Below are positions 17,012 to 26,900 of a stretch of DNA of 64,000 bases, in pieces. The first letter of the stretch is position 1. Every line of letters starts with the position of its first letter. A program made the translations under genes and the position numbers. The stretch comes from Clostridium saudiense. Its GTDB lineage: Bacteria > Bacillota > Clostridia > Clostridiales > Clostridiaceae. The stretch is taken from positions 38,498 to 102,497 of the forward strand of contig NZ_CBYM010000010.1 in the NCBI RefSeq assembly GCF_000577815.1, written 5' to 3'. Under the pieces are notes generated by a model that saw nothing but the letters and a program-made list of their open reading frames with translations, was not told the origin of the DNA and searched no databases.

Positions 17012-17044
17012 AGAATTATGAATAATGAACCGTACCATAAGTAA
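17012..17044 (+). repeat. Direct repeat, right copy: duplicated rlmH 3' end
   Basis: The copy reads RIMNNEPYHK-stop, equivalent to RlmH RIMKNEPYHK-stop, with no rlmH body before it. Of 33 bases, 29 match the left copy. TACCATAAGTAA within it also resembles the core TATCATAAGTAA of the staphylococcal SCC site in rlmH. Read as the far-end attachment site of an island at 13333-17044. Confidence 0.75.
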
Positions 17045-17196
17045 GTGAGGTTTTTACTGAAATTAGGTTAATAAATAAGGGAATTTGAGAAGGAGAGGGT
17101 TGAGAATATTATCATTTAAGTAAGCCTTTATATATAGAACTTTAGTGATAAATTATATGTGGAATTGGTATATAAATAATATTATTAATTTAATGT

Positions 17197-17235
17197 TAAG
17201 AGTGTTAATTTATGAAATTAGCACTTTTATATTTA
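17197..17235 (+). terminator. Possible terminator before two-component genes
   Basis: The stem AAGAGTGTTAATTT / AAATTAGCACTTTT is imperfect (12 of 14) and followed by ATATTTAT. It is weak as a terminator and may be part of the promoter region. The rest of 17045-17320 shows no open frame that I can support. Confidence 0.35.
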
Positions 17236-17320
17236 TAATATAATTGAAACTTTATGTTATTATGTATTTATAAAATAAATTCATTTTGATATATATTATA
17301 TAAAATGGAGGAAAATATAA

Positions 17321-17986
17321 ATGAAAATTAATATATTAATTGTTGAAGATGAAAAAGAAATAAGGGAAGGCGTAAGTGAATATCTAGCAGAGGTTGGATA
17401 TAGCGTTATAAGTGCAGAAGATGGAATGCAAGCAATAGAATTATTTAAGAATAATAAAATTGATTTAGTAATTTTAGATATAATGCTTCCAAAGGCTAAC
17501 GGATTTGTTGTTTTAAATAAAATTAGACAAGAAAGCAATGTTCCAGTAATTATGTTAACAGCAATGAGTGATGATTATACCCAAATTATGAGTTTTGATG
17601 AAGAGGCAGATGATTATATTACAAAGCCATTTTCAATAATAGTTTTACATAAAAGAATAGAAGCACTTCTTAGAAGAGGAGTAAAAGTTAGTGAAAATAA
17701 AAAGTGGTGTTATGGAGATATAGAAATTGATTTTGAAGGATATTCAGCAAGAAAGAATGGCGAAAATATTGATTTAAAACCTAAGGAAATAAAATTAATA
17801 GAGTTATTATTAAAGTATGAGGGAAAGGTTTTAACAAGAGCACAAATCTTAGATAATTTATGGAGGATTGAAGAAGCACCAAATGATAGGGTTATTGATG
17901 TATATATTAAAAATATAAGAAAAAAGTTGTTATTAGATTGTATAGTAACAGTTAAGGGAATTGGATATAAATTTGAGGAGAAATGA
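17321..17986 (+). CDS. OmpR-family response regulator
   Basis: 221 aa. The receiver domain (1-115) has Asp53 as phosphoacceptor in LVILDIMLP, the acidic pair ED near residue 10, Thr in MLTAM and Lys in ITKPF. The winged-helix DNA-binding domain spans about 130-220. It is translationally coupled to the downstream kinase through an ATGA overlap. With the ABC genes that follow, it forms a sensing-and-export unit like BceRS or VirRS modules. It is likely to control the promoter at about 19571-19603. Confidence 0.93.
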   Translation: MKINILIVEDEKEIREGVSEYLAEVGYSVISAEDGMQAIELFKNNKIDLVILDIMLPKANGFVVLNKIRQESNVPVIMLTAMSDDYTQIMSFDEEADDYITKPFSIIVLHKRIEALLRRGVKVSENKKWCYGDIEIDFEGYSARKNGENIDLKPKEIKLIELLLKYEGKVLTRAQILDNLWRIEEAPNDRVIDVYIKNIRKKLLLDCIVTVKGIGYKFEEK

Positions 17987-19428
17987 TGAATAAGTTAAAG
18001 CTATTTTCAAAAACATATATATTTACCATGGGGATAATAAGTGTAATAATTTTAATTTCAAATGTTTTAATTTATTTAGCATTACCCAAGGTATATGTGA
18101 ATAATAAACAAAAGGAAGCTGATAAAATTATTGAAGATTTAATTGAACAAGTAAATAAATCTGATAATAAGGAATCATTTAAGATAGCAAAGAATTTTGC
18201 TGAAAAATATAATATTCAAGTTTTACTTACTATAGGAGATGAAAAAAGGGTATTTCAAGGTTTGCACAAAGTAGATATATATGTTAATGAAGAGGAAATT
18301 ACAGAAAACTCTTTAATAATTCCTAATTTAAGTGGTGAAAATATTATAGAAAGTTTTGATGATGAAAATGGAGAAATATTCGGTCAATATATTAATATAA
18401 ATAATTTATCAATAATAAAAAGTAGGGACTTTAAAAAAAGTAATGATGTAAATGGAAGTGCTAAAATAGTAATGGATTTAGAATCATTCACAGAAACAAG
18501 AGATATTATATTAAAAATACTTCCATATTCTATTTTTATAAGCTTGCTTATAGCACTTATTGCATCATATATATATGCAAGAAAAATTACAACTCCAATA
18601 AAAGAAATTTGTGATGTTACAAAAAAAATGGAGAATTTAAATAAAGAAGCCTTTTGTGAGGTAAAAACTGAAGATGAAATAGGAATATTAGCAGCTAATG
18701 TAAATAGTTTATATGAAAATTTATTAAATACAATTGTATCATTGGAAGAGGAAATAAAAAATGTAAGTGAATCTGAAAAAATTAAGGTGGATTTTTTAAG
18801 AAGCGCATCACATGAGCTTAAGACACCACTAATGAGTATGTATATAATGATTGAAAATATGCTATATGATATAGGAAAATATAAAAATCATTATATATAT
18901 TTAGAAAAATGTAAGGATATAGTTAGTGAATTAAGTAAAATGGTTCAGGAAATTTTAGATACTTCAAAACTTAATATAATAAATAATAAAAATGAAAGTG
19001 TATTAGATTTAGGTAGTTTAGTTCAAAAGAACATAGAACCATATAAATTAATAGCTAAGTCAAAGAAAATTAATATTAAAATGAATTTAAAAGAGTCTTT
19101 TAATATTAAAGTAGATGAAAAATTATTTACTAAAGCAATTTCTAATATTATTTCTAATGCAGTAAATTATACTGATGAAGGAAAGGAAATAAGAATATAT
19201 ATAAAAGATAAAAAACTTATTATAGAAAATGATTGTAAGCCAATTTCAGAAGAACATTTAGCACATATTTTTGAGGCATTTTATAGAGTTGATTTTGATA
19301 GAAATAAGAGTAGTGGGGGGAATGGGTTAGGATTATACATAGTTCAACAAATTTTAAAAATGTATAATTTAGATTATTCTTTTAAATCAATATTAACTGG
19401 AATGAGTTTTGAAGTTGATTTTAATTAA
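17983..19428 (+). CDS. Two-component sensor histidine kinase
   Basis: 481 aa. Two membrane helices (about 11-34 and 180-198) enclose an extracytoplasmic sensor of about 145 residues. A HAMP linker (200-250) precedes the dimerisation box SASHELKTPL with His277 and an ATPase domain with NAVNYTDEGKEI (N box) and GGNGLGLYIVQQI (G2). The extended sensor domain separates it from intramembrane-sensing BceS kinases. The start ATG overlaps the stop of the regulator. Confidence 0.93.
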   Translation: MMNKLKLFSKTYIFTMGIISVIILISNVLIYLALPKVYVNNKQKEADKIIEDLIEQVNKSDNKESFKIAKNFAEKYNIQVLLTIGDEKRVFQGLHKVDIYVNEEEITENSLIIPNLSGENIIESFDDENGEIFGQYININNLSIIKSRDFKKSNDVNGSAKIVMDLESFTETRDIILKILPYSIFISLLIALIASYIYARKITTPIKEICDVTKKMENLNKEAFCEVKTEDEIGILAANVNSLYENLLNTIVSLEEEIKNVSESEKIKVDFLRSASHELKTPLMSMYIMIENMLYDIGKYKNHYIYLEKCKDIVSELSKMVQEILDTSKLNIINNKNESVLDLGSLVQKNIEPYKLIAKSKKINIKMNLKESFNIKVDEKLFTKAISNIISNAVNYTDEGKEIRIYIKDKKLIIENDCKPISEEHLAHIFEAFYRVDFDRNKSSGGNGLGLYIVQQILKMYNLDYSFKSILTGMSFEVDFN

Positions 19429-19474
19429 ATATTTGAAATTTGTTCATGTTTAATAAAAAATAAAATAGTTGAAA

Positions 19475-19510
19475 AATAACGGGTATTAGATTAATAATAT
19501 CCTTATTTTT
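19475..19510 (+). terminator. Terminator after the kinase gene
   Basis: The stem GGGTATTA...TAATATCC (one mismatch) is followed by TTATTTTTTT. It separates the two-component genes from the ABC genes, so the latter probably have their own promoter. Confidence 0.65.
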
Positions 19511-19570
19511 TTATAAAAAATAATTTAATTAATACGATTCTTAATGAATTTTATAAACTTAATTTTTAAA

Positions 19571-19603
19571 TTTCATAAATATTTCATATTAGGTTGATAG
19601 AAT
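19571..19603 (+). promoter_or_regulatory. Direct-repeat operator and promoter of the ABC genes
   Basis: TTTCATA occurs at 19571-19577 and 19582-19588, an 11-base period typical of OmpR-family binding sites. It stands where a -35 should be, nine bases before a -10-like TAGAAT (19598-19603). No good -35 is present, as expected for an activated promoter. Binding by the regulator at 17321 is an inference. Confidence 0.5.
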
Positions 19604-19636
19604 GTACTCAAGTTAATAAACAAGGAGGACATAAAT

Positions 19637-20995
19637 ATGAATGTATTTAAGAGATCAATATTATATATAACAAGAAAAAAAATAAAAAGTATTATTATGT
19701 TATTTATATTATTTGGAATAGCAACGGCAGTTTTAAGTGGAATTTCAATTAAAAAGGCAGCAAATATAGCAAGACAAGATTCAAATAAGGATATGGCAAA
19801 TACTTTTGAATTACAAGCTAATTTTGCGGGTAATTTTGAAGGAACAATTCCAGAAAATTTAATTGATAAGGTTTCAAAGGTAGAAGGTGTTAAGAATTAT
19901 GATGCAGCAATTCAAGGAGCTGGTTTAGATTTAGAAAATGTAAATTATATAAAACCTGAAAAAAATGTAGTTCAATATAATGATGATTATAAATATGAAA
20001 AACTTTTTTCTGTAGAAGCACATAAAAGTTCAGAATATGATACTAAGTTTATAAGTAAATCATTAAAGCTGATTGATGGTAGACATATTGTTGCTACTGA
20101 TAAAAACAAGGTATTAATTCATAAGGATTTAGCAGAAGCAAATAATTTAAAAGTTGGAGATACTATAAAAGCAACAAAGAGTGCTGGAGATTTTAATGCA
20201 TCAACTTTATCTAAAAGTGATTATGACCTTGAAATTGTAGGTATTTTTGAAAGTGAAAATACTGAAAGAGCTGGACATAAATTAGAAATGCCAGAAAATC
20301 TTTTAATTACTGATGTAGATACTATTAAAACTTTATATGGATATTCAGATGGAAATGTAAAATATACAAATGCTACTTTCAATACAGATACTGATGTAGA
20401 TAAAGTAACATCAAAATTTAAAGATATTCCTACTGATTGGAATAAGTATACAATAGTAAAAAGTGAAGATACATTTTTAGCTTTATCTAAGTCTTTTGAT
20501 TCTTTAGATAAGATTATAAATATGGTTTTAATTGGAGCAATAATAGCTGGAGTAATAATACTTTCATTAGTGTTAGCATTTTGGATTCAAGGAAGAGTTC
20601 ATGAAACCGGTATATTACTTTCAATAGGAGTTTCAAAGTTTAATATTATTTCTCAATATATAATTGAATTATTACTTATAAGTATATTAGCTTTTGGAGG
20701 ATCATATTTCTCAAGTAAGGTAATTTCACAAAATATAGGAAATACAATAGTTGCACAAGCAGGTAAGCAAGCGGTTCAAGACGTTCAAAGTGGATTTGGA
20801 GGATTTTCATTAGGAAATGATGTTAATAGTTCTTTAGCAACTCGTACAGTAGATGAAATAGATGTAAAAGTAGAGGTTGAAGAATTAATTTATGTATATG
20901 TTATAGGAACAGTTATTATCATACTTTCAGTAATGGCATCATCAGCATCAATAATTAGATTAAAACCAAAAGAAATATTATCCAAAATGAGCTAG
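19637..20995 (+). CDS. ABC transporter permease (MacB/FtsX type)
   Basis: 452 aa. It has an N-terminal membrane helix (about 14-34), a large extracytoplasmic domain (about 40-285), and three C-terminal helices (about 293-318, 335-358 and 420-445), with the FtsX-type motif GRVHETGILLSIGVS between the first two. Such permeases use mechanotransmission to extrude peptides or lipids, or to act in antibiotic or host-peptide resistance. The partner ATPase follows after 11 bases. Ribosome binding site AAGGAGG. Confidence 0.9.
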   Translation: MNVFKRSILYITRKKIKSIIMLFILFGIATAVLSGISIKKAANIARQDSNKDMANTFELQANFAGNFEGTIPENLIDKVSKVEGVKNYDAAIQGAGLDLENVNYIKPEKNVVQYNDDYKYEKLFSVEAHKSSEYDTKFISKSLKLIDGRHIVATDKNKVLIHKDLAEANNLKVGDTIKATKSAGDFNASTLSKSDYDLEIVGIFESENTERAGHKLEMPENLLITDVDTIKTLYGYSDGNVKYTNATFNTDTDVDKVTSKFKDIPTDWNKYTIVKSEDTFLALSKSFDSLDKIINMVLIGAIIAGVIILSLVLAFWIQGRVHETGILLSIGVSKFNIISQYIIELLLISILAFGGSYFSSKVISQNIGNTIVAQAGKQAVQDVQSGFGGFSLGNDVNSSLATRTVDEIDVKVEVEELIYVYVIGTVIIILSVMASSASIIRLKPKEILSKMS

Positions 20996-21006
20996 GAGGA
21001 AAATAA

Positions 21007-21639
21007 ATGTCAATTTTAGCATTAAATAAAGTTAATTATTCATATAAAAATGGAAAAAAAGTTTTAAATGATATAAGCATGGAATTTGAAGAAGGAAAAC
21101 TTTACGCTATTTTAGGGGCTTCGGGTTCAGGAAAATCAACGTTATTATCACTATTGGCTGGATTAGATGAACCTAGAAATGGCGAAATATTATATAATAA
21201 TCAAAATATAAAAGTAAAGGGATATGAGAATCATAGAAAAAGCAATATTTCATTAATATTTCAAAATTATAATTTAATTGATTATATGACACCTTTAGAA
21301 AATTTAAAAATAGTTAATCCCAAGGTGAATAAGAAAATATTAAACAATTTAGGGTTAGCTGATGATGAAATTAATAGAAACGTATTACAACTATCAGGGG
21401 GACAGCAACAGCGTGTTGCCATTGCAAGAACACTTGTTACAGATTCACCAGTAATATTAGCAGATGAGCCAACGGGGAATTTAGATAGTGATACAGCTGA
21501 TGAAATTATAGAAATATTAAAAACAAGTGCACATAAACATGGAAAGTGTGTAATAGTGGTTACTCATAGTAAGGAATTAGCTAAAAAAGTAGATGTTGTA
21601 CTTGTTCTAAAAAATAAAAAACTAACACAGATTAATTAA
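21007..21639 (+). CDS. ABC transporter ATP-binding protein (LolD/MacB type)
   Basis: 210 aa. Walker [10 protein letters not shown] (about 38-46), Q-loop [15 protein letters not shown], signature [13 protein letters not shown], Walker [13 protein letters not shown] and H-loop VTHS are all present. The subfamily is the MacB/LolD exporter group, matching the permease upstream, with which it shares an operon. Confidence 0.95.
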   Translation: MSILALNKVNYSYKNGKKVLNDISMEFEEGKLYAILGASGSGKSTLLSLLAGLDEPRNGEILYNNQNIKVKGYENHRKSNISLIFQNYNLIDYMTPLENLKIVNPKVNKKILNNLGLADDEINRNVLQLSGGQQQRVAIARTLVTDSPVILADEPTGNLDSDTADEIIEILKTSAHKHGKCVIVVTHSKELAKKVDVVLVLKNKKLTQIN

Positions 21640-21686
21640 TAAAAATTATATTATTAACAATAAGTTTTTAGAAGGAAGAATTAAGT

Positions 21687-22049
21687 ATGAAAGTAAAACA
21701 TTTTAAAGATGCAAATTTAATAAGTAAAGTACTATATGTTATTTCAATAATTATATTAGCATATACATTATTAACTATATATAATTCACATGTATATATA
21801 TTATCACTTGTAGCATCAGGTAAGATTGTGGTAAGTAAAAGTATATTAGTGGTAATAACATATTACATTAATTCATCATTACCGTATGCATTTTATTCAA
21901 TAGCAACATTTTCTATGGGATATATTATCAATGAATTAAATGTTAAAAGGGAAGTAGAAAAAGATATAAAAACTGATTTAGAAGACTTTAATAAATTAAA
22001 TGAAGATGATAATGAATTAGAAGAATTAATAGAATATTTAAAAGATTAA
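21687..22049 (+). CDS. Hypothetical membrane protein, 120 aa
   Basis: Two hydrophobic helices (about 11-32 and 52-80) and an acidic, charged cytoplasmic tail (about 85-120, ending NELEELIEYLKD). I recognise no family. It lies 47 bases after the ABC ATPase gene in the same direction, with ribosome binding site AAGGAAG, so it may be an accessory of that exporter. Nothing further can be said of its function. Confidence 0.65.
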   Translation: MKVKHFKDANLISKVLYVISIIILAYTLLTIYNSHVYILSLVASGKIVVSKSILVVITYYINSSLPYAFYSIATFSMGYIINELNVKREVEKDIKTDLEDFNKLNEDDNELEELIEYLKD

Positions 22050-22170
22050 CTAGCTGTTAAGGATTAATTTAGAAAACTCTTGATATTCACTTGAGAAAGT
22101 TATTATGATGTTAGGGTAATGGGCAAGATGGTAAGGGATAACAAGCAATTGGATATAAAGTAAGTTTTGA

Positions 22171-22206
22171 GAAGGAGTATCAGTTAAGGGTGCTCCTTCT
22201 TCTTTT
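22171..22206 (+). terminator. Terminator of the ABC operon
   Basis: The stem GAAGGAG / CTCCTTC, with a 15-base inner loop, is followed by TTCTTTT. The rest of 22050-22325 shows no convincing gene. Confidence 0.6.
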
Positions 22207-22325
22207 AGGTTAAGAAGTTTTGGAGCAACTATGTTGAATTTGAACATTACTATATAGAATAATATGGGGATGTAGATCATAATTAAATTATAATTTTAAA
22301 AGTATATTAGAAAAGGAGAAAAGTA

Positions 22326-22595
22326 ATGAGCAAGTTTACAACCTAACTTAACACCGATACGGAGATTCAATTACATGGTCCAATGCATACTCTTCTTGAA
22401 AATGTAGGTCATGAAGTTGAGAATATAGATTTTATATATTTTGAAAGAGCATTTTCTAATGAAGTTAGACCACAAAAGGGAGAAAGCAAAGAATTATATT
22501 GGTTTACTAAAGAAGAAATTGAAAGTAATGATACTATAAAACCTCATGTTAAAGTAATGGCATTAGATGCATTACGTATTTTAAGTAATATATAA
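22326..22595 (+). pseudogene. Nudix hydrolase pseudogene
   Basis: It begins with a good site (AAAAGGAGAAAAGTA) and ATG 22326 but meets an in-frame TAA after six codons. The reading continues in the same frame as DTEIQLHGPMHTLLENVGHEVENIDFIYFERAF...ELYWFTKEEIES. The last part matches the C-terminal half of Nudix hydrolases, but the Nudix box itself (GX5EX7REUXEEXGU) is missing. Both a nonsense codon and an internal deletion are therefore indicated. Confidence 0.6.
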
Positions 22596-22636
22596 ATATA
22601 TATTATGATTATGTAGTATATAAGGAGGTTGTATCT

Positions 22637-22951
22637 ATGAATAATGAGATTATACGTAGAAAAATGAAAGAGTTTCCGTAATGGAATGATAGAAATGGTT
22701 GTTATACAGATGAAAATTGTGATTTAGAAGAAGTACCAAGAATGACATATGATGATTCAGTAAAATATTTCTTTGGTGTGATGAATGATGATTTCTACTA
22801 TAACATAACAGATAATATTTTTGAATTATCTTATGAGGAAGTAATTAAATATGCTAAAGATAATAACTTCTATGATTCAACATATGAAAAATTAAATCTG
22901 TTAATAAATAATGATAAGCCAACAATAGAATTTTATAAAAGTTTACTTTAG
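22637..22951 (+). pseudogene. Small hypothetical gene with in-frame stop
   Basis: AAGGAGG lies nine bases before ATG 22637. The frame reads MNNEIIRRKMKEFP, then TAA (22679-22681), then continues WNDRNGCYTDENCDLEEVPR and on to the natural stop, for 105 codons in total. Continuity of frame and composition on both sides shows a single nonsense mutation, unless an internal start at 22742 is used. Family unknown. Confidence 0.6.
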
Positions 22952-22954
22952 TAA

Positions 22955-22996
22955 AGCTCTTACTTGTATTTAGATATGCAAGTAAGAGTTTTTTAT
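22955..22996 (+). terminator. Terminator
   Basis: The stem CTCTTACTTG / CAAGTAAGAG is followed by a six-T run, directly after the preceding pseudogene. Confidence 0.85.
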
Positions 22997-23017
22997 ATGT
23001 AGAAGGGAGAAAGTATA

Positions 23018-23356
23018 ATGAAAAAAGTTTATAATGAAAGTCAATTAGTTAAATTAAATAGCATACCAGTAGAGGTTATTGAATTCGTAAGAGAACTAAT
23101 AGTTATATTAAATGAAGCATATGGAGAGGATAGGAATGTAGAATCTGACTTAGGTGGATATGTATTAATAGCAGAAAATATAGTAGATATCGAAATATTG
23201 AAACAAGATAAGTTACAATGTTTAGTGCCAGAATATACTGATGTAATAGAAGTTATGAATGGAGAAAATTATACTTCAAGCTTATACTTACTTTCTAGCG
23301 ATTTTTCAATTGTAGTAGTATGTACTGAAGAACTTTCTAAGTTCCTACTGGAATAA
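23018..23356 (+). CDS. Hypothetical protein, 112 aa
   Basis: Not recognised. An acidic, soluble protein with alternating hydrophobic stretches (VIEFVRELIVILNEAYG near 20-36 and SLYLLSSDFSIVVVCTEELSKFLLE at the end). The ribosome binding site AGAAGGGAG sits before ATG. It lies in a run of small accessory genes, several of them broken, and shows no membrane segment or signal peptide. Confidence 0.55.
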   Translation: MKKVYNESQLVKLNSIPVEVIEFVRELIVILNEAYGEDRNVESDLGGYVLIAENIVDIEILKQDKLQCLVPEYTDVIEVMNGENYTSSLYLLSSDFSIVVVCTEELSKFLLE

Positions 23357-23376
23357 GATAAGGAGGTAGAATTAAT

Positions 23377-23682
23377 GTGAGTAAGAAGAGTGAAGAAAAG
23401 ATAATCAAGGAAACTAAGTACTGCAAGATAAAAAGCCAAGGAAAAGTTGGAGCAGGAGAATACACATACTCAATAGAGAAAATCTACATCAAAGAACTAA
23501 AGAGATACGAAGTAAGGTTCTGTGTCTACAAGGCTACTAGAAGAGGTGACGAAACATACATTCCAAGAAGTCTTGATGTAACGGAGCTAGAACTAATAGA
23601 GCTAATAAAGGAGTCAATAAGAGAGAAAGTATTTTCAGAAGAATTCATTGAAATGTTAAAACAAGAAATAAACCAAATCTAA
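23377..23682 (+). CDS. Hypothetical protein, 101 aa, with atypical codon use
   Basis: Not recognised. Basic N-terminus, then a probable beta-rich core (YCKIKSQGKVGAGEYTYSIEK and VRFCVYKATRRGDETYIP), then an amphipathic helix. GTG 23377 follows AAGGAGGT by about 9 bases; an ATG one base out of phase is followed at once by TGA. Codons end in C far more often than in its neighbours (TAC, AAC, ATC, GAC), so it has probably come from a different donor. Ends at a strong terminator. Confidence 0.55.
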   Translation: MSKKSEEKIIKETKYCKIKSQGKVGAGEYTYSIEKIYIKELKRYEVRFCVYKATRRGDETYIPRSLDVTELELIELIKESIREKVFSEEFIEMLKQEINQI

Positions 23683-23683
23683 A

Positions 23684-23722
23684 AGTCTTAATTGCTACAA
23701 GTATAGTGATTAAGACTTTTTT
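23684..23722 (+). terminator. Terminator
   Basis: The stem AAAAGTCTTAAT / ATTAAGACTTTT is followed by a T-run. Confidence 0.9.
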
Positions 23723-23757
23723 ACATTTAAATAAAAGTATAGAAAGAGGGAGTATAA

Positions 23758-23885
23758 ATGTTTAATAAAGATAATGTATTTATTACAGTTAATGAAGAAG
23801 TTTCTTCAAGGAATTAGGTATTAAGTATGATGAAAATATGAGAATAATAATAGTTAAAAATAATGATAAGTTAAGAAGAATTTAA
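23758..23885 (+). pseudogene. Frameshifted small gene
   Basis: ATG 23758 behind a GAGGGAG site gives MFNKDNVFITVNEEVSSRN-stop. From 23808 another frame continues naturally as KELGIKYDENMRIIIVKNND and so on to a stop at 23885. One frameshift near 23800-23810 explains both. Family unknown; about 42 codons when intact. Confidence 0.5.
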
Positions 23886-23887
23886 AT

Positions 23888-23936
23888 TGATAACAAAAAA
23901 GAAATTGGATTAATTGTCCAATTTCTTTTTTGTTAT
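23888..23936. terminator. Bidirectional terminator
   Basis: A perfect 18-bp stem (23892-23909 with 23917-23934) has A-runs and T-runs on both sides. It closes the small-gene cluster and the M60 gene from opposite directions. Confidence 0.9.
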
Positions 23937-26900
23937 TTATTTAGACTTTGTAATTTTTCTTTTTGTTAAAATTAATCCCAATACTACTAATAGCAATAAC
24001 GATAAAATAGCTATATATTTTGATAATGAATTTACCGTTGCAGGAATATCTTCTATATTTTCATTAGTCTCATTATTACTATTTGTATCTTCAGAAATCA
24101 TCATAGTTTCTGGATTAACTTCAAAGTCTTCTGCTAAAGTTTCAGTCATTACTGAGTTTTCTACAGGTTTTTCAGATTGACCTTGAGGTGCTTCAGGTAC
24201 TACTGAAGTTTCAATAGGTTTTTCTACTGGAACATTAGATGTATTTGGTATATTAGTAGTTCCATCAGGTTTTTCCGCTGGAGCATTAGGAGTACTTGGT
24301 ACATCAGGAGTTTCTCCAGGTTTTGTTTCATCATTAACTTTATTTGATAATACTATTATTTTTCTTTCGACGATAATAGTGTTATTATCACTATCTGTTA
24401 CTTCATATTTTACAGAATAATCTCCTTCAGTTAAGCTAGTTAAGTCTAGTGTAGGTAATTTTAGTGATTTTATTAAATCTCCATCTTCTAAATCTGTTAC
24501 ACTTACTCCATTAGAAAAATCAAATCCCTTACCTTCACCTTCATTTATTACTATATCATCTAATCCGGTTATTACTGGTAATTGATTTGTTACTGTTACT
24601 ATTCTATCTACAGTTGTAGTATTTCTATCACTATCAGTTACAGTATAAGTTAATGTATAGTCTTCATTTGTTCCTGGAGTAGGCTTACCCAATTCTCCAG
24701 TTACATTTATTTGTAATCCAGTTGTATCAATATCATCACTGTAGCTAACTCCATTCATCTTATTAAAGGTGTCAACTTGTCCAATTCCTATTTTTATATT
24801 ATCAGCATCATGTATAACTGGTGGATTTGATTTAGCAGGAGCTTTTCCTTTATAAAAGACACCATCTGTAGATATCATATTAAGAGCTATTTCTTCATTT
24901 ATGGCACGAACCTCTATTACATGCTGACCTTCATTTTGCATATTTAATGTAACTGAAGGTTCTCTTAGTGATCCTGTTAATTTAACTTTTTCCCACTTAC
25001 CACCATCTACTCTGATTTCTACTTCAACATCTTTAGCTACATATATATTACTTTCTTTTCCATCAAAACAATACATAAAGTAACCAGTAGTTGTATTGTA
25101 TGTTGCACCATTTACAAAAGCACCATTAGAATCTTTTGACCAATCTCCTTCGTATTGTATAAAACTAGAGTCTTGAGCTATTACATTTTTAACATTTGTT
25201 TTATTTGATAACTTCACTTCTGCAACTATTGTTATATCACGGCCATCTCTATTATTTAAAGCACTAATTTTTAAGTATTTAGCTTTTGTTTGCGGTAATG
25301 ATATTTTTATGTCTGCAGGAGCATTTGAATTATCTTTTCTTGTTTTATCTTCATATATTTGTGTCCAAACAGTTTTATCTCCATTATATTCATCTGCTAT
25401 AAATATTTCATAATCTCCTATTACGCCAACATGGTCATATGTACGTGTATATATTTCTAGATTATTAAAAGATTTTTCTCCACCTAAATCCAATATATAT
25501 TCATGTGGAAAAGGTGTTTTATTAGAATTATCATAAGATGAGTGGAAATATGTACTTATATCTCCATCAACTATATTTTCTTTATTACCTTCATTATGAG
25601 AGTTTGGATCATTATTAGGAACAACTCCTTGTGGAGTACTAATAACTGTTAATCCTTTTACTGTAGTTTCATCTGCTGTTGCTAAACTTGATGGTCTAAT
25701 ATACTCAGGATCTGGCATTACATAATTTCTATCAGTAATTTTACCTACATCATTTAAGTTAGAATAAATCTTAGTTATTGATTTCCAACTAGTATCTCCT
25801 GAAGTTTTTCTAATATTTACATCAGCCCATCCAATACCGCCAGTATTTTTAGCTACCAATGTATATTGATAAATTTTATTAGCTTCTAAATTTACAGTAA
25901 AGCTAGTTGATTTGGCTCTGCCTTTATTATCTGTTTGCTGTGCAAGCTTAAGTGCATCATCAACATTATTTGCATAATCATTAGTTATAGATTGTAGTGT
26001 TGTTCCATCATCTAAATGTATTTGAAAAGCAGCTCTATCATCTCCAAAAGCTTGGAATTCATATTCTCCAGCTTCATCTACCATAAAGTATCCTTTACTT
26101 CTAGATAATCTATCACCTTCTGCGGAATCAATTCTCATTCCAGTTGATGTTGAACTTCCATATGGTGTACTTGTTGGTAAAACGTCTAAAGCTTCGTAAA
26201 TATCCCATTTAAGTATATCAAAATGTTCTACAACACTAGCATTATAATCTAGAGCTATAGTACAATTTAACTTAGTTTCATGACTTATTCCGTCTTTTTC
26301 AACTTTAACTGTTAATACAAATTCATCTAATGCATTTTCAGGCATTGATGTACTAGCTAAATAATCATATTTACCATCTTGTCTTAATTGTAAAGTTCCA
26401 TATTTTGGCTGAGATACATCTATTACAGTTACATTACCAGGTGAAACTAAACTTTTTTGGAAGTCAAATGTATAACCGCTAGATGGAATATAGAAAGGTC
26501 TACCTGTTTCTCTTCCTACTTCCCCCATTGCATACACACTTTGCACTGGAATAGTCTCTTTATATCCAAGAGCTTTTATCTTATCAATGGTTTCTTGTTT
26601 TAATGGCCAACGTAATTCTTTTTGTATATACCATGTATAATCACGTTCACCAGCCACACAAAATCTATATGCCATATCATCATATCTATCATCTCTCTTC
26701 AGTCCGCCTTGACTTTCAAGCTTATAATCATATGGTGGAATATATATTCCGTTAAAGGTTCCTCCCTCATAAGTTGATTTAATAACATTAACATAGTTTA
26801 TTGGTCCAATTTCATGAGCAAATGTACTAAACATAAAGTTACCTATATTCGGTACACCAGGATAGTACTGAACGCCTTCAAATATTTGTTGCTTTAAACT

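Noticed and set aside
13470..17044. Recombinase gene for the rlmH island
   Set aside because: Both complete genes in the segment are clearly a flavoenzyme and an AraC regulator; no Ccr, serine or tyrosine recombinase is encoded.
22050..23936. Prophage or plasmid segment
   Set aside because: No integrase, structural, replication or lysis genes; only small broken or unknown genes.
23990..24060. Sortase signal at the C-terminus of the M60 protein
   Set aside because: The sequence before the helix reads DIPATVNSL, without the Gly needed for an LPxTG-type motif; membrane anchoring is the safer statement.
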